Positions 34,702-48,100 of a stretch of DNA of 64,000 bases are shown one piece after another. Source of the stretch: Halichondria panicea (Eukaryota; Porifera; Demospongiae; Suberitida; Halichondriidae); assembly GCF_963675165.1 (NCBI RefSeq), contig NC_087380.1, positions 5,898,071 through 5,962,070 of the forward strand, given 5' to 3'. The position numbers and the translations under genes are program-made. Below the pieces are notes generated by a model. That model was not told the origin of the DNA. It ran no database searches and worked only from the letters and a program-made list of their open reading frames with translations. Position 1 is the first letter of the stretch. Each line of letters opens with the position of its first letter.

Positions 34702-37127
34702 ATGGAGCAGCTCTTTGATAAAACTGTCAGTGTTGGAATACAGTCGTCTGACAGAGATGATCGGTGCGTCACAAATTCTTATCTCCTGGTAGCATATAGA
34801 GTTTAATTGAGTGATTTTACCACGTTTATAGGATATGAGTTTATTATTGTATCTACTTTAGCTGTTGCATTAATTTAGTCCCTGTTTCATTAGGAGCTTT
34901 TACTGTATGTAAACGTATACCCATGGACAAAATTAATTGTTCTGGTATTGTATCTGGTGTGTAATACATTTGATAGTTCATTCCACACCCACACAGGCAG
35001 ACGACGATTGGCATCACTGTCTTACTGAACACCGTGACAACACCCATTCACAAGAAGGTCAGCTTAATGATTTGTTTTCCACTTGTGTAATGCTCATTCA
35101 TTTTATGCCCTAGGTATTAGTTTAATATAATGTCGAGTACTGATATAAGATTTTGACAACTTTTATCTCTTCAAATAACAGAAGCCTACAGAGTGGGGGT
35201 AGTGCTTGATTTCCTGGAAGTGTGTAGGAGCAAGTGTCATGTGTTTTGTCCCCTCCCTCCCGTGCAGGAGTTGTTGATTCGTCTGACTGATGACAGTGAT
35301 CCTTTCTTCCTCTTCACTCTGGCTCTGGGGGAGGGAGACTTTCAGGGGTAAGTTACTATTGGTAGCAGTAGGAGAACTCCTGGTAGCAGGGTAGAAGTTT
35401 TACATGCATTGTCGACTATTTAAGAATATAGCACAGTGTTTTTAGATAATGACATGTATGGTTGCTAGGTGCTTATTGGCAGTAAGATCTTTGTTATGTT
35501 TTACATAAGGTACTGTACACTCCCCTTTTTGTTATTATTTAACAAACAAATGCCTCGTGAATCACCAATAACATGTACGATACACACTATATAATTATTA
35601 CATATAGCTACTTGTACGTTTGTGTCTGTCCACCTGACTGCAGGCTGAAGAGCCAGCAAGGTCTGCTGGTGGACTTCAGTGCCTTCCCTCAGAAGTTTAT
35701 TGACCTGTTGGAGCTGTGCATAGCAGAAACTGGAAAACTGAGTCCAAAGTGAGTCAAGTACACCTGCACTGTATGGGAGGGGCACTCATGTCAGTACTGG
35801 ACAATGCTCACAGCTCTTACCCTTTGTACCCAGTGCATGTTCTAGTGCAAAATAAATTCAGCCTTGAATCTGCCGTTTCACATGTATACAGTTATGGAAC
35901 TCGTTCGATTTATTGGCGCAGTAGTGTATCACTATGTGGTATGCACAGTTAAATCAATGTACATACCGGTACATGCACGTACATACACATGTATGGCTGT
36001 ATTAATAATGCTTTTGTAATGATTTGTGTGTGTGTGTGTGTAGGTTCCTGCTGCAGTTGTCTCTTGGTGCCACTGAGGGTGGAATGGCCGTCCTGAATGT
36101 TGTGGAGACCAACCCGTTCAGACATCTCAACCACCTCTCTCTCAAGTTTGTGCCTGCTAGCGACACCTACCTCAAGAAATACCTCGCCGAGTGCCTACTA
36201 GGACTCAAGGTGTGTGGTTGGTTGGAGTGGAGTATGAGTTAGCATACATATATACGTGTAGAGGCCAGGCTTTTGTTTGAGACAGTTTTGCTTGCACGTG
36301 CATATACTATTATGTAGCTAAGCTTGATAAATACATGACTTACATGTTGTATATTAGTTGTGTCCTAGGAGGGTGTGTGTATGGGGGTGGGGGGGGGTTC
36401 TGTTTTGAAGTGTTAGTGGCTCTTTTGCCCTTAAATCCCGTAATTTAGTGTGTGTATCCCGAGTAATGACAAGCTATTACTTGCAGTTACATAAGTACTA
36501 CAGACAGGTGTTGCATTCAACGACATGTGACTGTCTCTATTGGATTAGACGTACTGCCACTAAGAGTATCCCTCTAGCCACAACTAGCCTGTCCAACAAT
36601 GAGACACTTCTCGCCAGTGTACACTCAACGCTTTATTGGCCCCTCTTTCGTACACCCACTGCAATTAGGCAATAGGTAGCCACATTGTATGCTGTAATGA
36701 GTTCTATAGGTGCAAACGTGTCATGGGAAGTGTTGTCTAGCTCCAGTAAATATCACTCAGAGCCTAAAATGTCATGACAACAGAGAGGTTTTGTTTGCTT
36801 TGTCAATGATTTGCTTGCTTTGGGCGGTTGTGTGAAGTTTAAGTGTTTGCACACAGCGTGCATGTGTGTGGGCGGGGCTCCTTTGTCCTCAATGAACTCT
36901 GTTGTTCAAGTACATGTAGGAAAGCGCTTGAAGTCTCACCTCTTCATGATTGTTTTGTGAGGCAGCTATTGAGGCTGAAATGTATCAAGTCACTAACTGT
37001 ATTATGTGCAGTACATGTACATGTACACAATGTAGGTTGTACATGTAATTGTTCGTTTGTACTGTGTATGCCCCCATTCAACATCTCAATGTAACCCCTC
37101 CCACACACACACACACACACACACGCG

Positions 37128-37168
<41 letters not shown>

Positions 37169-40100
37169 GCACACTTGGTCAGGAAGAGAACTGTTATTTG
37201 AGTGAGAGCCTCACTACGACACGGACCGACCTCTCTGCCCAGCTGGCTCAGTGTGAAGAGGTGAGTCAAACACACATGTCTTAGAATGACAAACATACGC
37301 TGCAGTACGTATGACTTTGTGCAGACGATTTTTCACTTTTATGTGACGCTGGGTTCTCCTTTCTTATGTTTAATACATAAAACTTAAGTGTCTGAAATAT
37401 CCTACCTTTAGGCTAGGCGTACAGTATGAGAGTCTAATATGTTCTGTACACCACCCCTAGGCCCTGTACATGTACACTAACTATGTGTACATGAATTGTA
37501 TCTCCCATTGCAGACTCTTTCAAGACGCAGCAGTGAGCTTGAATCATTGAAGGCTCAGTGGAATGCCCATGCCACCACTCTGAGCAGTGAACACTCAGTG
37601 AGCCTGTCATCTGAGAGAGAGAAAGCCCTACAAACTCAGTCTGAGATGGCTGACAGGTTTGCGAGGGAGAAGAGAGAGATGGAGGAACTGCACACTTCCA
37701 GGGTGAGGAGGAGCTCTATACATGTATTTATAGCTAATGCTGCATACACTTATACATATACACACATTCTAAAGTCTCAAGCATGTTCTAATATTCCTCA
37801 ACATCTACACACAACAAAAAGTATACAGTGTGCTGTTAAGTGTAACTAAGTTACAGTGCATGCTTTAGTCTGTTCAGTTTCAGCCTGTTGTTGTTAACAA
37901 TCTTTCTGCAATACTCCTTGCCCATACATGTACAGTGTATAATGTATATGTACACGTAGCCTTCAGGCTTCTAACTTAAGATTGTACATTTCGTGTTAGC
38001 TCTGTGTGCCTTCTTCCCCCTCCCACAACACACAACAGCTGCGTGGCAGTGAGGAGAGGGTGGCTGAACTGGACAAGGCTAACAAGGAGCTCACTGACCA
38101 CAAGTACCGTTCAGAGGCAGCCATCAGAGAACTCAAGACCAAACTCAGAGCATCAGAGGAGGTACAGTGGGTCTATCATGGCTACACACTTTAAGGAGGG
38201 TTATTTCCAGAGTTGCCGTAACCATAATATTGTGGTTCCATTTTTAGGGCCACACTATACATTGTAGGTTTGTGTTGACTACAATAGGAATTTTTGTGAT
38301 GCCATAAGTTATAGTACCGTATAGCGGGTAATTTTCGTGGGGTAAAATATTCGTTATTTTCGTGGGCAAGCTGACCTCTACGAAATTGTAACGTAGGCGT
38401 GGCTTACCAGAACGTATGAATGCAGTGCAGGCAACGAGACTAAACAAAATTTTTACTCACGAAAACCACCGTTTTCGAGTTGAACGAATTTTTTACCCTA
38501 CGAAAATTACCCGCTATACGGTATCCCATTTTGCACAGAGCTTTATACGTATACTTACTATGACTGTCAAAAAAGACCAAGGCTCAACACTCCTCAAAAC
38601 TAGGCTTTCACTACCGACAGGCGAGGGTATTTGTATGACTGCTCTTGTATTTCTCTGCCGGATGTGTTCTCTCTTTACATAAACCTCACTTCTGTCCACT
38701 TGATATCCCCAATAATTAGTAAACCACGTGTTCTTGTCGTAGGAGTGCTCTGGTGCTCGTGAGGAGCTGGCTAGGTTGAGGAGAGACAACTCCTCTCTGG
38801 ACAGCACCAATCACGAGCTGGAGAAGACTGTCTCTCAACTCAGGATGAGGGTGGCTGTTCTCGAGCAGGAGCTGCAAGATAAAGAACAGGTACAGTATGT
38901 GTGGGTGTGGGTGTGGGTGTGGGTGTGGTACTATGTACAGTACTGCCCTCGTCTCCAGGCTAATTCTTCTCTATTGTACATGTAGCACTAGGCCCATTGA
39001 AAATTTCAGGTGACAAGGCTAGTGCTACACTTACTGCGCTTACTTACATGTACATGCACTTATGGTTTTTTAACTAGACTAGTGTAGTCAACTAGTAGGT
39101 GTAGTAAAGAGTTGTTTGTTGTAGTCGTGTAATAATGATTTGGCAACAGCGTAGTCAACACTTGAACTGTAGTCCTACACTATACATGTACATGTGCAAT
39201 ACAGCTACAATAGCAGTATATATTTGTATGTGTGTATCACATGTGATTGCTGATGCTACTGTAGTCAATACAGTACACACTGTATGTGCGTGTGTATAGA
39301 ACCAGGGCGCTCCTGATATAACCCACACACAATCACTGAGCACACTCATCTCCCTCTACAACCAGGTGATCAGTAGGAGCTCTGAATTGCTGGATGCCTC
39401 GTCTGAGCAGAAGAGAAGCCATGAGGTCACACTGGAGCAGAAACAAAGGCAAATCACCAAACTAGAAACTGCTTTCAAGTCAGCATCACAGGAAGTGATT
39501 AAGGTGCGTTTACGTGTTCACACTTGTCACTTGTCTGCTAAAAAGTATTTTTGTAATCTACTGGAATAGAACCAGGTGCTCCTGATATAACCCACACACA
39601 ATCACTGACCACACCCATCTCCCTCTACAACCTACTGGAATAGATTACCACTCTTTTCATTCACTATTTTGCTCTTCAGGGGAATGAGATCATTCAGAAG
39701 CTTCAAATAGACCTACGGAACATTAAATCAAAGGTACAGTGTGCGTCGTGTACAGTACTACATGTACAATGTACATGTGTGCTGCACGTGATTATACGTG
39801 TGGCTTGCATTTGTACTCGGTTGTTGTGGGTTACTTTTTACCTTGCTACATCCCCTTCAGCTGAAGTTACGCAACATGGTGACAACTCAGCAGGAGAGGG
39901 TGATTGGTGAGAGGGAGGGTGCTCTGGACAAACTGAGACTGGAGTCGGAGGCTGTCAAAGTCACTATGGCCAGGAAAGATGAGGAGGTGTGCGGTGTTAT
40001 CTTAGACTATCTAGATGTACATGTATTGTTAGGGCTAGTGTTGTCTGTTAATGGGGAATTAATGGTACATGTACGTGATTCCTCAGTTGGCCAAAGTAGG

Positions 40101-41835
40101 GACATCCCTTAAAGAAGCACTTGAGAAACTGGAGGAAAGTAAAAACGAGTTGAAGACCAACGAAAATGGTTAGTTCAATTAACCTCAACATTGTAGACAT
40201 ACCAGGTAGCCATGAGTAAGTGATCTGTATGCATGCACTCTTAAATATTATGTCTGCCACAATTTAGTACTGTCTGTTCCCTACAGTGATCAGTTGGCTC
40301 AACAAGCAAATGAATGATCAGATGATGGGAAGTGGGCGTGGCATTCCCCGCCCACCTCTCCCCTCGCTCTCCACAATCCGCTCCTCCCCACCCTCACAAC
40401 CTTACACCGTGGGCGGGCAGCTCAGCGACATCGGTGCCCTCTACACTCACCAGATGCAACAGAGAGTGAGTCCTCCTAACAAGTACATGTTAGACACCAA
40501 ATCCTTTTTCCCCTGTTCTTTCCCTTTATCCCCCACTCTTTCCTTTCTTCCCACACTATCCCCACTTTTTCCATATCTTTATGTTCCTTATTCTTGCATG
40601 GATTGTACAGATGGGTTTGTAACACTGACTGTGTTGGACATTATTTCATGCTTACAGTAAGATTAAAGCTCGTACCGGAATTGACTATTATTATGTAACG
40701 GGATAATTATGTTGTGAAGAACACATTCTGTAAACATGAGTACAGTAAGTTTTGGTTTACTTACATTAATACCGAATAGCAGGTATATTTCGAGAATATA
40801 AATGTTCGTAGTTTTCGCGGATTAAGCATGTACCGCAAAAATTTATAACCGTGACTTTAATATCACATGTATGCATGCTGCAAAAAGGCTGCTATCCGCG
40901 AAAACCTTTCTAAAGGCATTTCCGTGAAAATTTATTCTCCCACTATACAGTACCTACGTCTTTCTCTCCCCTGTAGCCGCAGTTTAGTAGCACTCCCTCT
41001 GGCCCCACCTCCTCCCACGCTACCACTGGTCCCCCTCGACAAGCACTGGGCTCTATCGCTAGCCAAGAGAACGTACGACAACAAGTCTTGTTTAAAGGCC
41101 CGGGGGCTTCTAAAGGAGGTCTTGCACCCTCTCCTCTGTCGGCTCATTCACTAAGTGCACACTCAGCAATCAGAGGTCAATTGACTCCACCCACTGCTGG
41201 TCTGAGGTCAAAAGGTGTGTACATACACATGTATTTATTGTACTGTACATGTACGTATTGTACGTGCCGAAGTTTTTGATGTGTGCATAATGCCTGGTGG
41301 GAAAACTAGAGTCTTTAATTTTTGGAACGGCTATACACTGCATCATTTTTTCTCTGCATTCATTCAATTGTAACATGCAGCACACACACACCCAGGGTTT
41401 TATCTAGTGGGGGGGGGCTGGGGTGAACCTTCCCCCCCAAATGCTCATCTTCCCCCCAAAAATGTTTGTATGATAATGACGTCATCACATTAGTACTATC
41501 TATGATGTGCAATATGTAACTAGATCTACTGTGATGCACTAGCATGTAATAGGTGGTGTGGTCAACAAATGTGGGAGTGGCCAAACATTTTGCGGCCTGC
41601 GTAAACCCTCCCCCCCCCAAACTTTTAATCCTAGATGAAACCCTGACACCCCGCCCACACATGCACACGCACAGATGCCTTGTCCAAGTCTTCCCCTGGT
41701 CGACCCTCTGGGCCGTGGTTGGATCCTAAATATTTGGCACAAGACCTCCCTCCTAGTGAGCTAAGGACAAACGTCACACCTAGAGTACTCCCCAAACAAG
41801 TGCCCCCAGCTTCATCATACTTTCCTAAGAACTAG
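34702..41835 (+). CDS. SASS6: Centriolar assembly protein SAS-6, 16 exons
   Basis: Exons: 34702-34763, 34997-35057, 35268-35347, 35644-35748, 36044-36209, 37183-37260, 37514-37702, 38039-38161, 38743-38889, 39366-39503, 39680-39733, 39861-39986, 40087-40168, 40287-40465, 40977-41214, 41675-41835 (TAG). The 662 residues are close to the human length. The N-terminal globular domain shows [30 protein letters not shown] and [17 protein letters not shown], which are hallmark SAS-6 segments. A long coiled coil follows (about 160-480), with [12 protein letters not shown] near its end and a Pro/Ser-rich tail. SAS-6 dimers build the ninefold cartwheel of new centrioles. Introns hold a MITE (38315-38523), a 65-bp duplication around the exon 10 acceptor and another element in the last intron. 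Confidence 0.95.
37095..37174. repeat. CA/CG dinucleotide microsatellite in a SAS-6 intron
   Basis: An AC run with a central CG run (acgcgcgcgcgcac) ends 8 bp before the acceptor region of the 37183 exon. Open frames crossing it are low-complexity. Confidence 0.85.
38315..38523. mobile_element. MITE, tagcgggtaattttcg family, best-preserved copy
   Basis: taccgtatagcgggtaattt at the left and aaattacccgctatacggta at the right form a near-perfect inverted pair. The core ggcgtggcttaccag is shared with the copies near 17.2 and 17.6 kb. It lies in SAS-6 intron 8. Confidence 0.88.
39300..39632. repeat. 65-bp direct duplication around a SAS-6 splice acceptor
   Basis: gctcctgatataacccac...ctccctctacaacc occurs at about 39300-39365 and again at 39568-39632. 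The first copy ends in the CAG used before exon 10. The second lies in the next intron and lacks that AG. Confidence 0.75.
40771..40950. mobile_element. Diverged MITE relative in SAS-6 intron 14
   Basis: taccgaatagcaggtatatt at the left and actatacagta at the right, with interior cgcgga/tccgcg pairs, resemble the tagcggg family but with much divergence. Confidence 0.45.
41393..41645. mobile_element. Element with cagggtttt/aaaccctg ends, copy 1
   Basis: cagggttttatctag and ctagatgaaaccctg are inverse ends. The body is G/C-run rich with gatctactgtgatgcac. It lies in the last SAS-6 intron; a reversed copy is at 50582-50801. Confidence 0.7.
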
Positions 41836-42129
41836 ACTGTATTGTAGACAATGTCTCTGATTATGGGTAATTTTAACACATTGTTGATGTAACGCATGTT
41901 ACTTGTGTATTTGACTTCTTTCAAATTGATGTATGCAATATTGACATTTGTCTGTTGCTTGAATGGCCTAGCTCTGAGTATGACGTATAGCTTACTGCAT
42001 GTTCATATAGTTATATACAGCACAGCCTCCCCCCCCCCTTTTGCTAATCATGAGCTTCAGGTATTCCTGCATGCATGGTAATTAAGAACAAATGACGGTT
42101 AAAACATGAAAAAAATTACATGAACATGT

Positions 42130-43122
42130 CTACATTAACATGTCTTTGAAATAATCATCAAACTCGTCCTCTTGAGATTTCTCGAGGAAAGCTTCAGCAG
42201 TCTTCTTCCAGATGCTCTCACCCCCACCACCAGATGAGGTTCCTTGGTCACCAGCACCCTCTAAACTCCTGTCTTTATCTCCTTCAACTTCTGAGCTCTC
42301 CTCACTACTCGAGTTTGATTCTCCATGATGCTTTGAGGCTTTATGCTTGTGCGAATGTTTCTTGGTCTTGTGCTTTGAGGAGTGTGTTCTTTTAGATTTG
42401 TCGGATTTCTTATCTTTGCTCTTCCATTTTCTTCGTTTGTGGTGATAGTTTAATTTTCTTGAGCAATTTGGGCACAGTCGTAACTTAACTAGAGCATTTT
42501 TCTTTTCACCCTGCTCCATGTAACGGAAATTCACCTCCCAACTTTCAAGATCTTCTCTTTGAAGGCATGTTTTGTTTCCACAGGAAAACTGTCCTTTGCC
42601 TTCGACTACTTCTTTTTCAATCCTCCATCTCAGTGCAACCTCGTTCTCCTTGTATCGACTCAGATCAACAATAGCATACTCTTTGAAAAGTTTATCGTAA
42701 TAAGCTTTGGCCATTTTTTTCTCCCATGTGTCAGGTTTATCACTCGTATCCCATAGAAACTTGTGCTCCTCTTGCAGTACAGAATAATCGTTTCGATCAC
42801 CTGCTGTGGACCGTTTGAAAGACTCAATCCCCCTACCGCTAGTGAGTAAGTACTGGTTCACAAGAGTTTTGTGTCGAGAGTAGGCATCCATAGCTAGAAA
42901 GTGGAATCTTCTGGCTTTCCATTCTTCTTTGTCTCTTTCTTGAGACAGAAACTGCTTGGAGGGGACAGCCACGGAATGAGTGGGGACACGGGAGATTCCG
43001 GGAGCCTTTTGTGTAGCTATAGGATCATCTCTCCAAGTCTTTTGTTTCTTTTCGGCGGAGTACTCGAAGTCTGAGTCGAGATCAAAGTCTCTGTGTTTTC
43101 CAGCCATCTTTTTTTGCTCCAC
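42130..43122 (-). CDS. FRA10AC1: FRA10AC1 homologue, intronless
   Basis: A single 330-codon frame matches FRA10AC1 along its length: RRFHFLAMDAYSRHKTLVN, AKAYYDKLFKEYAIVDLSRY, WRIEKEVVEGKGQFSCGN, then WEVNFRYMEQGEKKNALVKL, a CPNC pair and the acidic end EDEFDDYFKDML. Family members are nuclear and are found with spliceosome components; the exact role is poorly known. The CGNKTC and CPNC pairs could bind one zinc. A Lys/Ser-rich low-complexity tract precedes the C-terminus. The fifth codon after the start is followed by a second ATG (43107) in AAGATGGCTGG, which may be the real start. It converges on SAS-6 with 294 bp between the stops. Confidence 0.93.
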   Translation of the reverse strand: MEQKKMAGKHRDFDLDSDFEYSAEKKQKTWRDDPIATQKAPGISRVPTHSVAVPSKQFLSQERDKEEWKARRFHFLAMDAYSRHKTLVNQYLLTSGRGIESFKRSTAGDRNDYSVLQEEHKFLWDTSDKPDTWEKKMAKAYYDKLFKEYAIVDLSRYKENEVALRWRIEKEVVEGKGQFSCGNKTCLQREDLESWEVNFRYMEQGEKKNALVKLRLCPNCSRKLNYHHKRRKWKSKDKKSDKSKRTHSSKHKTKKHSHKHKASKHHGESNSSSEESSEVEGDKDRSLEGAGDQGTSSGGGGESIWKKTAEAFLEKSQEDEFDDYFKDMLM

Positions 43123-43515
43123 TTTGACCTTTATGGTTAAAAATGGGAGGGGCTCGCGATCGGTTGTTTATCGATCCCAATGCGCATGCGTGGATGATTT
43201 GTCCCCTAACCTAACCTGTACACTTTCACATTAAGTTCCAATGAAATATTATTATTGAAAAACATCTTCACATGATATAAAGATAAAGTATCAGTCTAAA
43301 GTTATTTAAAACATGAAAACATTGACGAAATAATATTATATTAATAGCTTGATCCGGTCAAGAAATCAAAGATTCCATGAAATATGATTTAAAAATATTA
43401 AGATGGTACCGTGCAGGTTTACGATACCACTATACATGTATACATAATGAAAATAAATAATAATAAATAATGTTCTACATCTCACAGTTATGTAATAAAG
43501 CTTGGAGGGCAGTTT
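43123..43515. other. Upstream region of FRA10AC1 and 3' flank of the secreted-protein gene
   Basis: A 393-bp gap. The part nearest FRA10AC1 is relatively GC-rich (ggctcgcgatcgg, atgcgcatgcgtgg), then it becomes strongly AT-rich. No gene is seen. Confidence 0.5.
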
Positions 43516-44724
43516 TTATTCTGTTAGGGCTGTGTTCAGGGCGAGTAGAGTGTCACTAGAGAGGTTGATGAGGTCCTGAGCCACGATTGCCGCAAATACA
43601 GCTGCACTATGGTTTTGCTGCGAAGAGAGAGGAGTAGACGCATTTTACATGGGTCCTTGTATGTTTAAACTTATTATTGCAACTTACAGCTGAAAGTGGC
43701 CGGCACGCTGGCTCTGGTACGTGGCAGCTGTTAAATTGAGCACCTATTACCTGTAAAATAAAAATAATGAGCAACTATAAACATGCTACAAAATCTGTAC
43801 TACCTTGGTAGCTATATTTGCATCATTTTCTACGGTTGAAAGAGGCTTTTTGAGTAATAAATTTTCGGTTTTTATAGGGTAAAATGTTATAGAATTTTGT
43901 TGAGGGCATTAAATTTTGGGTCTGATAGTCAAAATATCAAGCAATACACCACTAAATAATCTCGTGCTCTCGCATGACACTACATGTATAGATAATTAAG
44001 CATCATGCAGTTGTGAATTGTATGTTATAAGCCACACTTTATTGTATATAGTTAAAGAAACACATGAAAAGAGAGGTTGCTTACAATTTTTTCTAGAGTC
44101 TTTGACAGGTTGGAATCACTTCCGGGGTCCAGTATATCATAGACGGCATGAAAGTAGGAAGACACACCTAATATTTCATTGACTGCCTCTTGCTTCATAA
44201 CATCTAATACGTAAGGTACAGAGCAGCATAGATAGCCGACTGCAGATGCAATTTGTCCCTGATAATCATTGTCTACTTCTTCTCCAAGATAAAAGCCATT
44301 CTGTAGGAAAATATTGAGCGTATAATTATATACATTTGGGACTCAGTGTATAATGCTAACGCAATTATATCTCGCATATTATATATTTAATGTCCTTTCA
44401 GTTAAATGCATAGAAGACCCGTTTCATACTTACTGGTAGGCTGACGTTGCTCATAGACAGTCTCATATGAATGGCAGTTTTAGCTTCTCTCATTCTGTCT
44501 GAGAGGGTTGTTAAGTACTTCTGTGCCATTGTGGTCAGAGCAGTCAGTTCAGTCTCACTGAGTGAGCTAGATGGGCTGCATTGTGCAGAGCCAGATGACC
44601 TGCTTCTAGATTTCTCTTGCATATTTTCTTCTTCAGGAAGTCTTGCAGGGACACATGCAGCTTGCATTGCTGCAAACATGCACTGCATGATGCACACAAG
44701 GCTGAGGAGAGTTGATAGGTACTT
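43516..44724 (-). CDS. Small secreted helical protein, family unknown, 4 exons
   Basis: Exons: 44724-44434, 44300-44085, 43750-43688, 43617-43516 (TAA); all junctions are phase 0 and give 223 residues. The ATG at 44724 opens a signal peptide (MKYLSTLLSLVCIMQCMFAA); an in-frame ATG at 44760 would put 12 residues before it. The rest is Ser-rich, then mostly helical by composition (LTALTTMAQKYLTTLSDRM, AVFAAIVAQDLINL), with a few Cys (YLCCSVPYV, NSCHVPEPAC). No transmembrane segment follows the signal. I do not recognise a family. It is read toward FRA10AC1 and lies just downstream of the MIER gene on the same strand. Confidence 0.75.
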
Positions 44725-45102
44725 CATGGCTAAATCTTGAATGATAAGTAGAGAGTTCACTTTGACAGTAGATTGAAGACTTTATTTTTGTTATTGTAAA
44801 CAGAGGCATCTTGTTTATATAGGCTAGACATGTACACTGACTCTAAGCACATATAGATCCAATTGCATATTATGCAGCAAATATCGTTGAGCTCCTCCCC
44901 AGCAGCTAAGGGTTCCCCCTTTTAAAAGTACATCCATTAATTAGATTCATGAATCATTAATTTTACTCTTTTGTTATATATAATTATGACAGTAGAATGA
45001 TAAATATTCAATCATAATTATATAATAAAACTAGAGATTTTGTAATGCTATATTGGTGAATGGAAAGATAAAAACAAAAAAAAAACTGACGAGTCTGTGG
45101 AT
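44725..45102. other. Spacer between MIER stop and secreted-protein start
   Basis: 378 bp, AT-rich. No gene is seen; it must hold the promoter of the secreted-protein gene, with a ttgtttatataggc stretch about 85 bp upstream of its start. Confidence 0.45.
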
Positions 45103-48100
45103 TCATGTGTTGTCCCGTTTTGACTCGGCACTTATAGTGGTAGCAGCATAATGCACGTCTGGAGAATCGGAGTTGTACACATCCAGACACTTGTTCATAA
45201 AGTCAGAGCTGTAGCATGCAAGAATAGAATAATAGAATAATAAAGATCGTTTCCTACAAAGTATGCATGCAGAAATTGATCAAAAAATCGAATATATCAA
45301 GCAGTTAAAATGTTGCTATAATAATAACATTCCTACCAACAGCCCTATATAACCAGCTATAAAGCAAAACTAAATTATGTTACATGCACTGACGTAATAA
45401 TTATGTACATTGGTGGGTTATATCTTTTCAGAAATTAGAAATAATTAATGGGCTAACTTCAAAAATGGACAATGCTAGCTTACATGTGTCCTGCTGGCAC
45501 ATTGACTTTTTTCTTTCCGATCTTTCCGTACTGCTGTACAAATAGATCGTTTCTTTCACTCTTTTTCCAAATGTAGTAAAACTCAATTAGCTCTTTCACC
45601 GGTCGAGTGGGAACCTGCATAGCAACACAACACACAGGTATAGGTAAACTTATAACTGCATGATTAATTTTGCAGCACTGAGACAACGGATTTGACCTAC
45701 CAACTTTTTGATCAGTTTAGCACTACAACTATTACATACACTACAGGAAATCCAGGGACTACCCCCTGCACACTTTCAAAATTCCCTGATATGTATAAAA
45801 TCTGTACTTCAGTACAGCAAAGGGAATCAACCAGGGTTGCGGTAGCACCATCCATACACAGATTCACAGCCTTATTTTGCACAGCTTAGTGCACTTGAAC
45901 AAAAGGAGTTGTTTTTTTGCACTAGAAGGGAAGGGATTACATTGTGCCCCCAAGTGCCCCCCAGGGCAGGGGAATTCCCCCCTCAAAATCGGTGTGAACA
46001 ATGACTATACTTACCTGCTTTTGTATTCGATAAAAGTTCTTGCCGTATGTCCGTAGGCCTGTAAATTAATGCATACGTATCGTCAAGAGTTTATTATATA
46101 CTCTTAGTATCGTACGAAGTATAAAATAATAATGAATATCATTACACCCAAAGCTGTAAGAAATACGAATTATACGTGTGTAGAAATAGAACGAGTCGTA
46201 CATGACTATAACAGATTTCAACGATGTCATAATTTTTCAAATCCCACAATCGTACTGTAACTAACGCCCACATATTTCAAGGAACTCGCCCACTCACAAT
46301 GACTAGGAACTACTCCACTATGAACAAGCTTCCTGTGTCCCAATAAAACAATGGGATGTAAATCTTGTTTACATGTTGATGAGAAAAAGCCCACAATACT
46401 GTATATACAGGTAAAATGATTCTTCATTTCCTGTGTTTATCCTCATTAAGGCCATGAATATAATTAGTTCAAAGGCTTCCAAACTCCCTGGGCCTACTCG
46501 ACACTGTAACCTAATAGTGAGACTTGGAATGACTAGAGAAAAAATCAATAATTGGACCTACATGCATATGCTAACTGTGGGCAGTAGAGGTTCAACTCTA
46601 CCAACTTTTGGGATAACAGGTACGTCTTGTACTGCTTCCACCAATGTATCTTAGTTCTAGAGACTGCATATAGACTCGAAAACGTCGTCATGCTACTGGA
46701 TAGTCTACTCAGCAAAGAAAGTTAACAGTCGATCAACAAAAGTTCAATTTTCTACACGTACACAAAACACCTATATTGTAAACTGGAGCTGTTGGTTGGT
46801 AGATGGAATGTTAAATGTTGTTTCTGACTTACAGAATGCCCTGAGGTGCATGATGACCGAAAGGGGGAAGGATCCTATACGCATTGCTAACTGAAAAACT
46901 GTTGCTTGTTACCAATGGAATTTAGTTCGCACTTTCAGCATTTTCAGTATTACGACAGGAAGAGCTAGGGGACAGGCAAGCCCACGAAATCAATTTTTAG
47001 CTGGATCAATAATTACTGTATCAGTAGATGTACATGTAAACATCAAGACATGCATGTGTACATTTCCCTAGTTATTACCGTTACTGAAATGTGAAACGTA
47101 ATTCGAAAGTTTTTACCGTGGAATGCAAAACACATTAACCTTATCTAGTGTCAATCAAAAACGAGGGCATTTAAAATGGAGCTTTCATGCAATGACACAT
47201 TACTCAGAAAAATTGGATGTGTAAACACGTATAAAACACGTATAAAATTATTGAATGAAAATGACAAACAATAAAGCGAAACAGTGGCATAGAACTACAA
47301 TAACGTCACCATTAGAGACATACATGTAGGCTAATTATAAGGAAAGTCGGTAATATATAATAAATAGCCTGACACTAAGTCAGTGTGGGAAGGTCAGAGG
47401 TCAGATATCAAAAGAACACAATGATTGTGTAATTGACTCAACGTACCTTCTTCAAAACTCTGACATTCGGTTTCAGACCATGGCTCCATTACTCCTACAG
47501 GGAAGGGAACGTTGTCTCTGGTAAGCCAGCATCAAGATTCATTCATACTGCACGAACACACAATACTACACAAAGTGGCACCTCTATAGTACAAGGTAAG
47601 GCAAGAGATGTGCGAATCAATACAAATACACCCACACACCTATGCAAAACAACAACTAAGGTCTATTTGTGTTGAGTTTGACCTTCATAAAGTTGTCATA
47701 CTTCACTAAAATTCAAGTTTCATATACCATTGGATTCCTCGTTAAAAAGCGCTTCTATCTATATGCTGTAGAGCTAGTAAGCTCCAACCAGCTAAAAGTT
47801 AGCATTTTCCATGTAAAAGTCCCAGGCATACTTGTCCCCACCACATAAAGCATAAATGAAGCCATAATTAACAACAGAACTTCCGGAGTTGAACTCAACG
47901 CAAATAGACTTTAGTTTTTGTTTTTTACTGCACTACAGAGAGCAATGTTGCAGCTCTGTCCTGCATGACTTTGCAATAGTTGAGTGCCGCAGACTAGGCG
48001 TTACATAATTCAAGGTGATACAGTAGAGTCCATTTGATAGCGATCACACTCTTTGAACCTTCTCTCTCCGTGGTCTATCGGCTAAGTCAACAGAAAGGGC

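Noticed and set aside
36944-37296. Open frames across the CA/CG tract
   Set aside because: They encode simple Thr-His or Cys-Val repeats; only the 37183-37260 exon of SAS-6 is real.
46800-46900. Possible extra MIER exon ending at a GTAAGT on the minus strand
   Set aside because: The exons at 47447-47494 and 46015-46058 already join in phase and reconstruct the SANT domain without it.
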